The position numbers and the translations under genes were made by a program. Shown here one piece after another: positions 1 through 5,750 of a DNA stretch of 8,015 nucleotides. The notes under the pieces are model-generated. The model searched no databases, was not told the origin of the DNA, and saw nothing but the letters and a program-made list of their open reading frames with translations. The stretch is taken from NCBI GenBank assembly GCA_946541285.1, contig CAMNJG010000054.1, forward strand, positions 1 to 8,015. The letters are read 5' to 3'. Source of the stretch: an uncultured Clostridia bacterium. GTDB lineage: Bacteria > Bacillota > Clostridia > Peptostreptococcales > Anaerovoracaceae. Positions within the stretch are counted from its first letter, which is position 1. Each line of letters begins with the position of its first letter.

Positions 1-1188
1 GATCACTTCACAGCGCACCCCTTCCGGGCCGAGATCCGTAATCCGCGCCTGGACGTATTTATCATCACTGGAATAACGGATCGCGTTCCCGATGAGATTC
101 GCGAAAACCTGCCGGATTTTTCCGGAATCCGCTTCCACCGTAAAATCTTCCCCGATGGCTTCCACAGACAGGGAGAATCCGTCCTGTTCCCGGTGAAGCG
201 CGAAACTGTCCATGGAGGTTTCCGCCAGCTTTTTCAGGTCCGTCGGTTCTGCCTGCGCCACATCCACTTTCGCCTGCATCTTGGACAGCACGGTCAGATC
301 ATTGACCAGGTCGTTGAGGCGGTCTGCTTCACTGATAATGACATTCAGGTGCTTCGTCCGCTTTTCCGGATTTTCTCCGGACAGATCCCGGATCATCTCC
401 GCGTAGGAGCGCACCATCGTCAGCGGTGTCTTCAGATCATGTGATACGTTGGCAATGAGATCCTTCTGCAGTTTGTCGGACTTGGACAGTTCTTCGGCCG
501 CGTAGTTCAGCGTCGCGGCCAGTTCCTCCGTCTCCGAACTGCCGGTCCCGTCAAATACAACATCATAGCGGCCTTCCGCCAGCTGTGCCGCGGCGCTGGT
601 AATATTATTGACCGGCCTGGCCAGACGCTGGGAAATGATAATCGACATAATGATGCCGATCAGGATCGCCAGCAGCGTCACGATAATCAGCATATTGCTG
701 AGGATTCTCACTGTCGACGTCACAGCGGAAAGCGGCGTATAGATAAACAGATAGGTTTTGTCCCCACCGGAATCATCCAGCACGGAGGCATAAATCATCG
801 CCCCGGCCTGACTGCTGTCGTACATCTGTTTCTTGACGACAATGTGGTCCGTGTCCTGCTGCGCCAGCCGCATCTTGAGCGAATGGGTATCAAAACGGCT
901 GGCAAAGGCGTTCATCCGGTCCCCGGGATTGGGAGATGTCGTCATATACAGTACACCGCTGGAGTTGTCAATCTGTATATACATATCTGAAGAGACAGTC
1001 AGGTCGTCCATGATCTGCAGAAAGGTTTCATGGCCGTAATTCTCCTCGATCCTGGCCGCCACCCGGTACAGCTGGTGGATCTTCATCTGCTGGTAAAATG
1101 TCTGAAGGAACAGAATCTGCAGCAGCCAGAGGATAATCATGATGACAACCGCGAAGACAGTAAAATACTTGAAAATCCTCAGTGCCAT
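1..1188 (-). CDS. Sensor histidine kinase, partial (C-terminus beyond window start)
   Basis: This is a membrane sensor kinase that should phosphorylate the response regulator encoded just upstream. I translated 396 codons from the minus strand. They show a first membrane segment at about residues 9-28, an extracytoplasmic region of about 130 residues, and a second membrane segment at about 161-185. A HAMP linker follows (around RLARPVNNI, 188-196), then an H-box NVSHDLKTPL with phospho-acceptor His250, and an N-box FANLIGNAIRYS with Asn364 and Asn368. The frame runs off the window before the glycine-rich ATP-lid motifs. The ATG at 1188 has a GGAG seven bases upstream (1196-1199). The frame also stays open back to a TTG at 1278 that overlaps the regulator stop, which would add 30 basic residues, so the start is not certain. 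The signal it senses cannot be read from the sequence. Confidence 0.93.
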   Translation of the reverse strand, partial: MALRIFKYFTVFAVVIMIILWLLQILFLQTFYQQMKIHQLYRVAARIEENYGHETFLQIMDDLTVSSDMYIQIDNSSGVLYMTTSPNPGDRMNAFASRFDTHSLKMRLAQQDTDHIVVKKQMYDSSQAGAMIYASVLDDSGGDKTYLFIYTPLSAVTSTVRILSNMLIIVTLLAILIGIIMSIIISQRLARPVNNITSAAAQLAEGRYDVVFDGTGSSETEELAATLNYAAEELSKSDKLQKDLIANVSHDLKTPLTMVRSYAEMIRDLSGENPEKRTKHLNVIISEADRLNDLVNDLTVLSKMQAKVDVAQAEPTDLKKLAETSMDSFALHREQDGFSLSVEAIGEDFTVEADSGKIRQVFANLIGNAIRYSSDDKYVQARITDLGPEGVRCEVI

Positions 1189-1264
1189 CGGGCTGCTCCG
1201 GACGTTTTCCCGTACCTTCTGGTCCAGCGTATCCGTTTTCTTTTTTCCTGAAAAACGTTTGGAT

Positions 1265-1942
1265 TTACTTCGTTTCAAACTTATAGCCCACCCCTCTGAG
1301 CGTGACGATCATGTCCCGGTAAGGGCCGAGATTGTTGCGCAGGTTTTTGATGTGGGTATCAATGGTCCGGTCGTCCCCGAAGAAATCATATCCCCAGACA
1401 TCCTGGAGAAGCTGATTTCTGGACAACGCGAGGTTTTTATTTCTCACGAGATAAAACAGCAGGTCGTACTCTTTTGGCGTCAGGTCGATTTTCGCGCCGT
1501 CCACAGAGACACTCCGGCCTGGAATATCAATCTCCAGACCATCAAAGACCATCGTCTCCGACGCATTTTCTTCTTTCGGCGCGCCGGTCCTCGCCAGTAC
1601 TGCCTGGACCCTGGCCATCAGTTCCTTGGGACTGAACGGTTTGGTCACATAATCATCGATGCCCAGTTCAAAGCCGAACAACTTGTCGTATTCTTCGCTT
1701 CTCGCGGACATCATGATAATCGGTACGTTGCTGCTTTTCCGGATTTCCTTGCATGCGGAAAATCCATCGAGCTTCGGCATCATGATATCGAGAATAATCA
1801 GATCGTACTGTTTTTCACGGCACATGGACACAGCCTCCATGCCGTCTCCGGCTTCATCGAGCTCATGACCTCCAAACTCAGCGTATTCCCTCACCACTTC
1901 CCTGATATTCGCTTCGTCATCCGCGATCAGTAATTTTGCCAT
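1265..1942 (-). CDS. OmpR/PhoB-family response regulator
   Basis: This is a 225-residue DNA-binding response regulator of the usual family length. The receiver domain (1-115) has the acidic pair Asp8-Asp9, phospho-acceptor Asp52 in LIILDIMMP, Ser79 at the Thr/Ser switch position and Lys101 in VTKPF. After a linker, residues 130-225 form a winged helix with LTPKEYDLL, the recognition-helix region RTIDTHIKNLRNNL and the terminal hairpin RGVGYKFE. The ATG is set by AAGGAGGG (cctcctt on the plus strand at 1951-1957), seven bases away. It is the first gene of an operon with the histidine kinase, which begins 76 bases after its stop or overlaps it if the upstream TTG is used. Phosphorylated regulator would be expected to bind direct-repeat sites. 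The regulon is unknown, so no specific name (PhoP, ResD and so on) is justified. Confidence 0.96.
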   Translation of the reverse strand: MAKLLIADDEANIREVVREYAEFGGHELDEAGDGMEAVSMCREKQYDLIILDIMMPKLDGFSACKEIRKSSNVPIIMMSARSEEYDKLFGFELGIDDYVTKPFSPKELMARVQAVLARTGAPKEENASETMVFDGLEIDIPGRSVSVDGAKIDLTPKEYDLLFYLVRNKNLALSRNQLLQDVWGYDFFGDDRTIDTHIKNLRNNLGPYRDMIVTLRGVGYKFETK

Positions 1943-1962
1943 TCACAAACCCTCCTTCATGA

Positions 1963-1985
1963 TCTTCCGTCCGGTTCTTCCGTCC
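1963..1985 (-). repeat. Tandem 10-mer in the regulator leader
   Basis: On the minus strand GGACGGAAGA occurs twice with a 13-base period (plus-strand tcttccgtcc at 1963-1972 and 1976-1985). It ends six bases before the ribosome binding site of the response regulator. It could be an operator, an mRNA feature or chance; nothing else supports a role. Confidence 0.35.
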
Positions 1986-2045
1986 TGGCCGGCATCACAT
2001 GACGTGCCTGGCCATCCGGCCGTTTTCGCGGAAGCATCCCCCGGA

Positions 2046-2074
2046 TTTTTATCAGTTCCCAAACTCAAACTCAA
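2046..2074 (-). promoter_or_regulatory. Candidate promoter for the response regulator/kinase operon
   Basis: On the minus strand, TTGAGT (2069-2074) is followed after exactly 17 bases by TAAAAA (2046-2051), with TG one base before the -10 (extended -10). The matches to consensus are 4/6 and 4/6. Transcription would start near 2039, giving a leader of about 97 nt before the ATG at 1942. The tandem 15-mers at 2071-2104 overlap and lie just upstream of this -35, where an activator of the OmpR class would bind. A second possible site, TGC followed by TAAAAT at 2113-2118, lacks a good -35. Confidence 0.4.
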
Positions 2075-2104
2075 AAAATTTCTGTTGGTTCAAAAATATT
2101 CTGT
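2071..2104 (-). promoter_or_regulatory. Tandem 15-mer direct repeat, possible regulator binding site
   Basis: On the plus strand TCAAAAAATTTCTGT (2071-2085) and TCAAAAATATTCTGT (2090-2104) match at 13 of 15 bases with a 19-base period, in the AT-rich stretch between the GTPase and regulator genes. The first copy overlaps the -35 of the candidate promoter at 2046-2074. Direct repeats at this place are typical of OmpR/PhoB-class activators, so autoregulation is a reasonable inference. The 19-base period is longer than the classical PhoB 11-base spacing. Confidence 0.4.
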
Positions 2105-2162
2105 CGTTTTTTATTTTAGCACAGAAATGTGATCATCCCGTGTTGATTTTCCCTCTTTCTGG

Positions 2163-2267
2163 AAAAACCGCTGTGGTTCCCACGGCGTCCACACACTGCC
2201 CGATCCTGAATCTGGCAGCGGCCGGTCCTGTACCGGCCAGGGGGCGCGCCGTTTCCTCCACAGCGGT
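2163..2267 (-). terminator. Multi-helix structured RNA / candidate terminator after the EF-G-like gene
   Basis: Read on the minus strand, an outer 10-bp stem (P1: ACCGCTGTGG at 2267-2258 with CCACAGCGGT at 2176-2167) is followed by TTTTT. Inside P1 is a symmetric five-by-five all-purine internal loop (AGGAA opposite GGGAA). Next comes P2 (ACGGCG, 2252-2247, with CGCCGT, 2187-2182). P2 encloses two hairpins: P3 (GGCCGGT/ACCGGCC, 2238-2232 and 2226-2220, five-base loop) and P4 (GCTGCC/GGCAGT, 2219-2214 and 2200-2195, one G-U pair). It begins 65 bases after the GTPase stop on the same strand. The T-run directly after P1 suggests transcript termination, but the enclosed three-way junction is far more elaborate than an ordinary terminator. 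It could be a 3'-end-derived or separate small RNA. I could not match it to a known RNA family. Confidence 0.55.
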
Positions 2268-2332
2268 CCGTTCTGCGAATCTGTCACGGAACCCGGTGAT
2301 ACCGTATCTTCCGCGACATTTCTGTCATTCTG

Positions 2333-4288
2333 TTATTCAGCTTCTGAGCTGGCTTCCGCGATAATCTTATTGGCCATATGCTGAGGAACTTCATCGTAGC
2401 GGACGAATTCCTGTGTGAAGGCACCCTTGGCCTGTGTCATGGAGCGCAGCGCGATCGGGTAGTCGAGGATTTCCGCCATCGGTACCTCTACGGAAACCTT
2501 CTGGCCGTCATCGACCTGTTCCATCCCGAGGACTCTGGCTCTGCGGCGGTTCATATCGCCCAGTACATCGCCCATGTATTCTTCCGGAATCACGATGTCC
2601 AGATGCATGATCGGCTCCAGCAGTACCGGATTGGCCTCTGTGATCCCTTTCTTGAATGCCAGGGACGCCGCGATCTTGAATGCCATTTCGTTGGAATCGA
2701 CATCATGGTAGGAACCATCGTACAGTACGGCCTTGATATTGACTACCGGATAGCCCGCGAGAGGTCCTTTTTCCATACTTTCAACGATACCCTTTTCGAC
2801 TGCCGGTACATAGTTCTTCGGAACGGAACCACCGAACAGCTGTTCGGAGAAATCGAGTTCCTTGTCCGGAGACGGTGAGAAACGGATATGTACGTCACCG
2901 TACTGGCCTGCGCCACCGGTCTGCTTCTTGTATTTGCCCTGTACGTCGGAGTGGCCCTTGATTGTCTCCCTGTAAGCGATCTTTCTGGTCTTTGTCTGGA
3001 CTTCCACGCCAAAACGATCCTTCAGCTTGGCGGTCAGGACGTTCAGCTGCATCTCACCCTGCGTACCGATGAGGGTCTGCTTGGTTTCGATGTCCTGTCT
3101 GACGATGAAGGACGGGTCTTCTTCTCTCAGTCTTGCCAGACCCTGGCCCATCTTTTCGTCTTCTTTCTTGTTAACGGCTTCAATCGCCTTGAACAGGGTC
3201 GGAGCCGGTACGTCAATGTTGACATAGGTTCTGGACTTGCCCTTTTCGCAGAGCGTGTCGCCGGATTCGGTATAGGTCAGCTTCGGCACGGCAACGATAT
3301 CGCCGGCGCTGGCTTCTGTCGTTTCGATCTGCGATTTGCCGCGGAGGAACATCAGCTTGCCCAGTCTCTCGGACTTGCCGGTTCTGGTGTTGACCAGGTC
3401 GGCGCCGGCCTTCAGCGTACCGGTGATGACTTTCATGATGGAAATCTTGCCGACAAACGGGTCAGACAGCGTCTTGAACGTCCAGGTCGTTACCGGGCCT
3501 GTCGGATCCGGATCCGCCAGATCTTCGCCGCCGCTGGCGTCGATATACTTGTACGGAGAATGCTTCAGCGGTGACGGCGCGTACTTTCTCAGTACATCCA
3601 GCATCATATCCACGCCCTGTCCGTTTTCCGGGTCAAAGGCAAATACCGGTACGATATCCGCGCTGGCTACGCCGCTTCTGAGGCCTCTGTTGAACTCCCA
3701 GTCTTCAAATACGCCTTCGTCAAAATATTTATTGAGCAGTTCTTCATCGGTTTCCGCGATCAGTTCGTTCAGTTCCTCTTTCATTTCCTCGGAAAGCGGA
3801 TAGCTGGTCGGTACGCATACTGCGCCGAATTTGTCCCGGATTTCCTGTACGAGATCGTCAAAGACATAGGTATCCTTGTCTTTTCTCTTGATCATGATGA
3901 AGGTCGGCTTCTTCAGTTTTTTGCAGAATTTCCATGCCCTCTCGGTTCCAACCTGGATGCCGGAGCCGGCGTCTACGATGAGGAGCGCGATGCCGGAGGC
4001 CTGGATCGCCTGGTACATCTCATTGGAGAAATCCAGCTGACCCGGAGTGTCGATGAAATTGATCTTTACGTCCTTATACTCCACAGGAATCATTGACATA
4101 TTGATCGAATGCTTTTTCTCTATCTCCATGTTGTCATAGTCAGACACAGTATTGCCGTCTTCTACAGTCCCCACGCGACTGGTGACGCCTGTTTCAAACA
4201 GGATCTGCTCAATCAGTGAAGTCTTGCCGCACCCACCGTGTCCTACCAGAGCAACGTTGCGAATTTTTTCACTGGAATAAATCTCCAT
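2333..4288 (-). CDS. EF-G-like translational GTPase (not the canonical elongation factor)
   Basis: The 651-residue protein has the EF-G domain order: a G domain (about 1-245) that lacks the long G' insertion and explains the length below the usual ~690, then domains II, III, IV (about 440-560) and V. The P-loop GHGGCGKT (16-23) is intact. G3 reads DTPGQ (80-84), so the EF-G catalytic His is Gln. The G4 position reads KRKD (134-137) instead of NKxD. Domain IV keeps GKYKKQTGGAGQYGD (451-465), and domain V keeps GDMNRRRARVLG (577-588). It therefore probably binds the ribosomal A-site region like EF-G, but with altered nucleotide handling; that is inference. Related EF-G-like paralogues exist in Firmicutes beside true fusA and have no settled function. 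The ATG has AAGGAGGG upstream (4294-4301). It is transcribed alone from the promoter at 4455-4483. Confidence 0.92.
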   Translation of the reverse strand: MEIYSSEKIRNVALVGHGGCGKTSLIEQILFETGVTSRVGTVEDGNTVSDYDNMEIEKKHSINMSMIPVEYKDVKINFIDTPGQLDFSNEMYQAIQASGIALLIVDAGSGIQVGTERAWKFCKKLKKPTFIMIKRKDKDTYVFDDLVQEIRDKFGAVCVPTSYPLSEEMKEELNELIAETDEELLNKYFDEGVFEDWEFNRGLRSGVASADIVPVFAFDPENGQGVDMMLDVLRKYAPSPLKHSPYKYIDASGGEDLADPDPTGPVTTWTFKTLSDPFVGKISIMKVITGTLKAGADLVNTRTGKSERLGKLMFLRGKSQIETTEASAGDIVAVPKLTYTESGDTLCEKGKSRTYVNIDVPAPTLFKAIEAVNKKEDEKMGQGLARLREEDPSFIVRQDIETKQTLIGTQGEMQLNVLTAKLKDRFGVEVQTKTRKIAYRETIKGHSDVQGKYKKQTGGAGQYGDVHIRFSPSPDKELDFSEQLFGGSVPKNYVPAVEKGIVESMEKGPLAGYPVVNIKAVLYDGSYHDVDSNEMAFKIAASLAFKKGITEANPVLLEPIMHLDIVIPEEYMGDVLGDMNRRRARVLGMEQVDDGQKVSVEVPMAEILDYPIALRSMTQAKGAFTQEFVRYDEVPQHMANKIIAEASSEAE

Positions 4289-4416
4289 GTATTCCCTCCT
4301 TACCGTCTTTCAGTATTATGAAATACCGATCCCTCCGGAGCCATCCCCGGATCCGGTTCATCCGGCCGCCGGAATATCTTTTGTGTGACGGAATCTGTAT
4401 TTCCTTCAATATCGGA

Positions 4417-4437
4417 TTGTCCGCGATACGCGGGCAA
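4417..4437 (-). other. Small hairpin at the 5' end of the GTPase leader
   Basis: CCGCG and CGCGG pair around a three-base loop (4421-4433). The flanking TTG/CAA extends the stem past one mismatch on the minus-strand RNA. It would lie about 11 nt from the predicted transcript start near 4448. The rest of the ~160-nt leader has further short GC-rich inverted repeats such as TCCGG/CCGGA, but I recognise no riboswitch. Confidence 0.3.
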
Positions 4438-4454
4438 CATGCTGTCACCAGTAA

Positions 4455-4483
4455 ATTATATCATCGACAGGGATAACACGCAA
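4455..4483 (-). promoter_or_regulatory. Promoter for the EF-G-like gene
   Basis: On the minus strand, TTGCGT (4478-4483) precedes a perfect TATAAT (4455-4460) by 17 bases, with TG one base before the -10 (extended -10). Transcription would begin near 4448, leaving a leader of about 160 nt before the ATG at 4288, long for a gene with a simple strong ribosome binding site. Confidence 0.6.
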
Positions 4484-4584
4484 TTCAATTCGTGCCGGGA
4501 CAAAGACAGAACCCTGCTCTGTGTGAATATCCGGCAGTCGGCCAGTGTAACTCCGGAAAACTCTGCCTCCGGTACGACTTTTTT

Positions 4585-4677
4585 GTTTTGAAAAGGATCC
4601 CCAAAACTGTGATGCCCTTAGATGCCCTTATAAGCAGCGTTTTTTATACGTTTCTGGCCGAACGCTGAACTGTAACG
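4585..4677 (+). repeat. Dispersed ~90-bp repeat, copy A
   Basis: This stretch matches 7928-8013 on the opposite strand at roughly 85% by eye. The shared blocks are GTTTTGAAAAGG, CCCCAAAACTGTGAT, ATAAGCAGCGTTTT, TTCTGGCCGA, CGCTGA and TGTAACG. Copy A differs by a two-base deletion and by an extra 10-bp unit (GATGCCCTTA twice, 4611-4630). It has no inverted ends of its own and no room for a transposase. It is oriented toward nfnA and stops 37 bases before the -35 box of the nfn promoter. It could be a miniature mobile element, an IS-end remnant or a shared upstream regulatory block. Confidence 0.75.
4611..4630 (+). repeat. Tandem 10-bp duplication inside repeat copy A
   Basis: GATGCCCTTA is present twice in direct succession. 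Removing one unit brings this part of copy A to the same length as copy B, so it is most simply a local duplication in copy A. Confidence 0.6.
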
Positions 4678-4714
4678 CACTCCGAAGTCTGACAACAAGT
4701 TAATCCTTTCACGT

Positions 4715-4743
4715 GGGACAAATTTCCTTTTTCGTAGTACAAT
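4715..4743 (+). promoter_or_regulatory. Promoter for nfnAB
   Basis: GGGACA (4715-4720) and TACAAT (4738-4743) are separated by 17 bases, matching consensus at 4/6 and 5/6. The predicted start near 4750 leaves a ~100-nt leader. The leader holds a small TGTCC/GGACA hairpin around 4778-4791, flanked by two copies of CAGYCTGTTTTC (4754-4765 and 4804-4815). I found no Rex-type palindrome or known riboswitch here. Confidence 0.5.
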
Positions 4744-4851
4744 AAAACAAATTCAGTCTGTTTTCCTGGCATATGCTGTCCATGCGGACACCACTGACAA
4801 AAACAGCCTGTTTTCAGAAAATACTCCAACTGTAACCCGAAGGAGGGAATC

Positions 4852-5736
4852 ATGTTCAAGATCGCACACAGAAAGGCGCTGAAGCCAACGGTGATCCAGA
4901 TCGAGGTGGAGGCCCCGCTGGTTGCGAAAAAAGCGCAGCCTGGTCAGTTCATCATTCTCCGCGTGGATGAGGAGGGCGAACGGATCCCGCTGACCATCGC
5001 CGGAAGCAATCTGGAAGAAGGCACCGTCAAGGTCATCTTCCACGTAGCAGGCGCTACAACAGAAAAATTAAAGCATGTGCCGGAAGGCGGATATATCGCG
5101 GACTTTGTCGGACCGCTGGGCAATCCTACCGAGATGGAAGGCATCAAAAAAGTCTGCATCGTCGGCGGCGGTGTCGGCTGCGCGATCGCCATGCCGATCG
5201 CGACTGCGTTCCATGAGAGAGGCGCGGACGTCACAACTATCATCGGATTCCGTAACAGGGATCTGGTCATCCTGGAAGAAGAGTTCACGGCTGCTTCCGA
5301 CCGCCTGATCATGATGTCCGATGACGGCAGCTACGGACGTGAAGGCAACGTCACCGTGCCACTGAAAGAAATGCTGGAAGCCGGTGAAACGTTCGATATG
5401 ATCATCACCTTCGGTCCTCTGATCATGATGAAATTTGTCACTCTGACCGCGAAAGAATTCGACGCGCCATGCACCGTTTCCATGTGCCCGATCATGATCG
5501 ACGGCACCGGTATGTGCGGCTGCTGCCGCCTGACCCTGAACCGGGACGGTGAAGAAACCACCGCCTTCGCCTGCGTCGACGGACCGGACTTCAATGGTTA
5601 CGAAGTGGATTTCGATACATCGATCCTGAGAAGCCGCACTTACGCGGAATATGAACGTCACGTTTATGAAGAAACCTGCAACCTGTTTAAAGCAGCAGAT
5701 GAGGCGGAAGCCTCCGGTACAGCGGCCAACGCCTGA
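4852..5736 (+). CDS. nfnA: NfnA-type small subunit of NADH-dependent ferredoxin:NADP+ oxidoreductase
   Basis: This 294-residue flavoprotein belongs to the ferredoxin-reductase-like group that also holds PyrK. An FAD-binding barrel (about 1-95) contains RIPLTIAG (44-51). An NAD-binding half starts at VCIVGGGVGC (101-110). The C-terminal part carries DGTGMCGCC (217-225) and a later Cys241. Asp217, Cys222, Cys225 and Cys241 fit the one-Asp, three-Cys ligation of the [2Fe-2S] cluster known from structurally studied NfnA proteins. In NfnAB this subunit exchanges electrons with NADH and passes them to the NfnB flavin. The start has AAGGAGGG four bases upstream. The stop is 14 bases before nfnB, so the pair is one operon. 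Other possible names are a sulfide dehydrogenase subunit (SudB-like) or PyrK-like subunit. The GltD-like partner, the length and the Asp motif favour Nfn. Confidence 0.88.
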   Translation: MFKIAHRKALKPTVIQIEVEAPLVAKKAQPGQFIILRVDEEGERIPLTIAGSNLEEGTVKVIFHVAGATTEKLKHVPEGGYIADFVGPLGNPTEMEGIKKVCIVGGGVGCAIAMPIATAFHERGADVTTIIGFRNRDLVILEEEFTAASDRLIMMSDDGSYGREGNVTVPLKEMLEAGETFDMIITFGPLIMMKFVTLTAKEFDAPCTVSMCPIMIDGTGMCGCCRLTLNRDGEETTAFACVDGPDFNGYEVDFDTSILRSRTYAEYERHVYEETCNLFKAADEAEASGTAANA

Positions 5737-5750
5737 GGGGAGGAACCATA

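Noticed and set aside
1139..1933. Plus-strand open frame of 264 codons opposite the response regulator
   Set aside because: It is the antisense of a gene with all receiver and winged-helix motifs, and it has no ribosome binding site or recognisable domain.
2071..2104. Start of a CRISPR-like array
   Set aside because: There are only two imperfect AT-rich units with a four-base gap, so it is not an array.
2378..3803. Plus-strand open frames opposite the EF-G-like gene
   Set aside because: They are shadows of a strongly conserved coding sequence on the minus strand and show no domain features.
4631..4668. Possible transposase tail in repeat copy A (a frame ending FLAER stop)
   Set aside because: The same frame is broken in copy B and is too short to identify, so coding origin is not supported.
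4750..4851. Riboswitch or Rex operator before nfnA
   Set aside because: No conserved aptamer core or TTGTGAA-type palindrome could be found.
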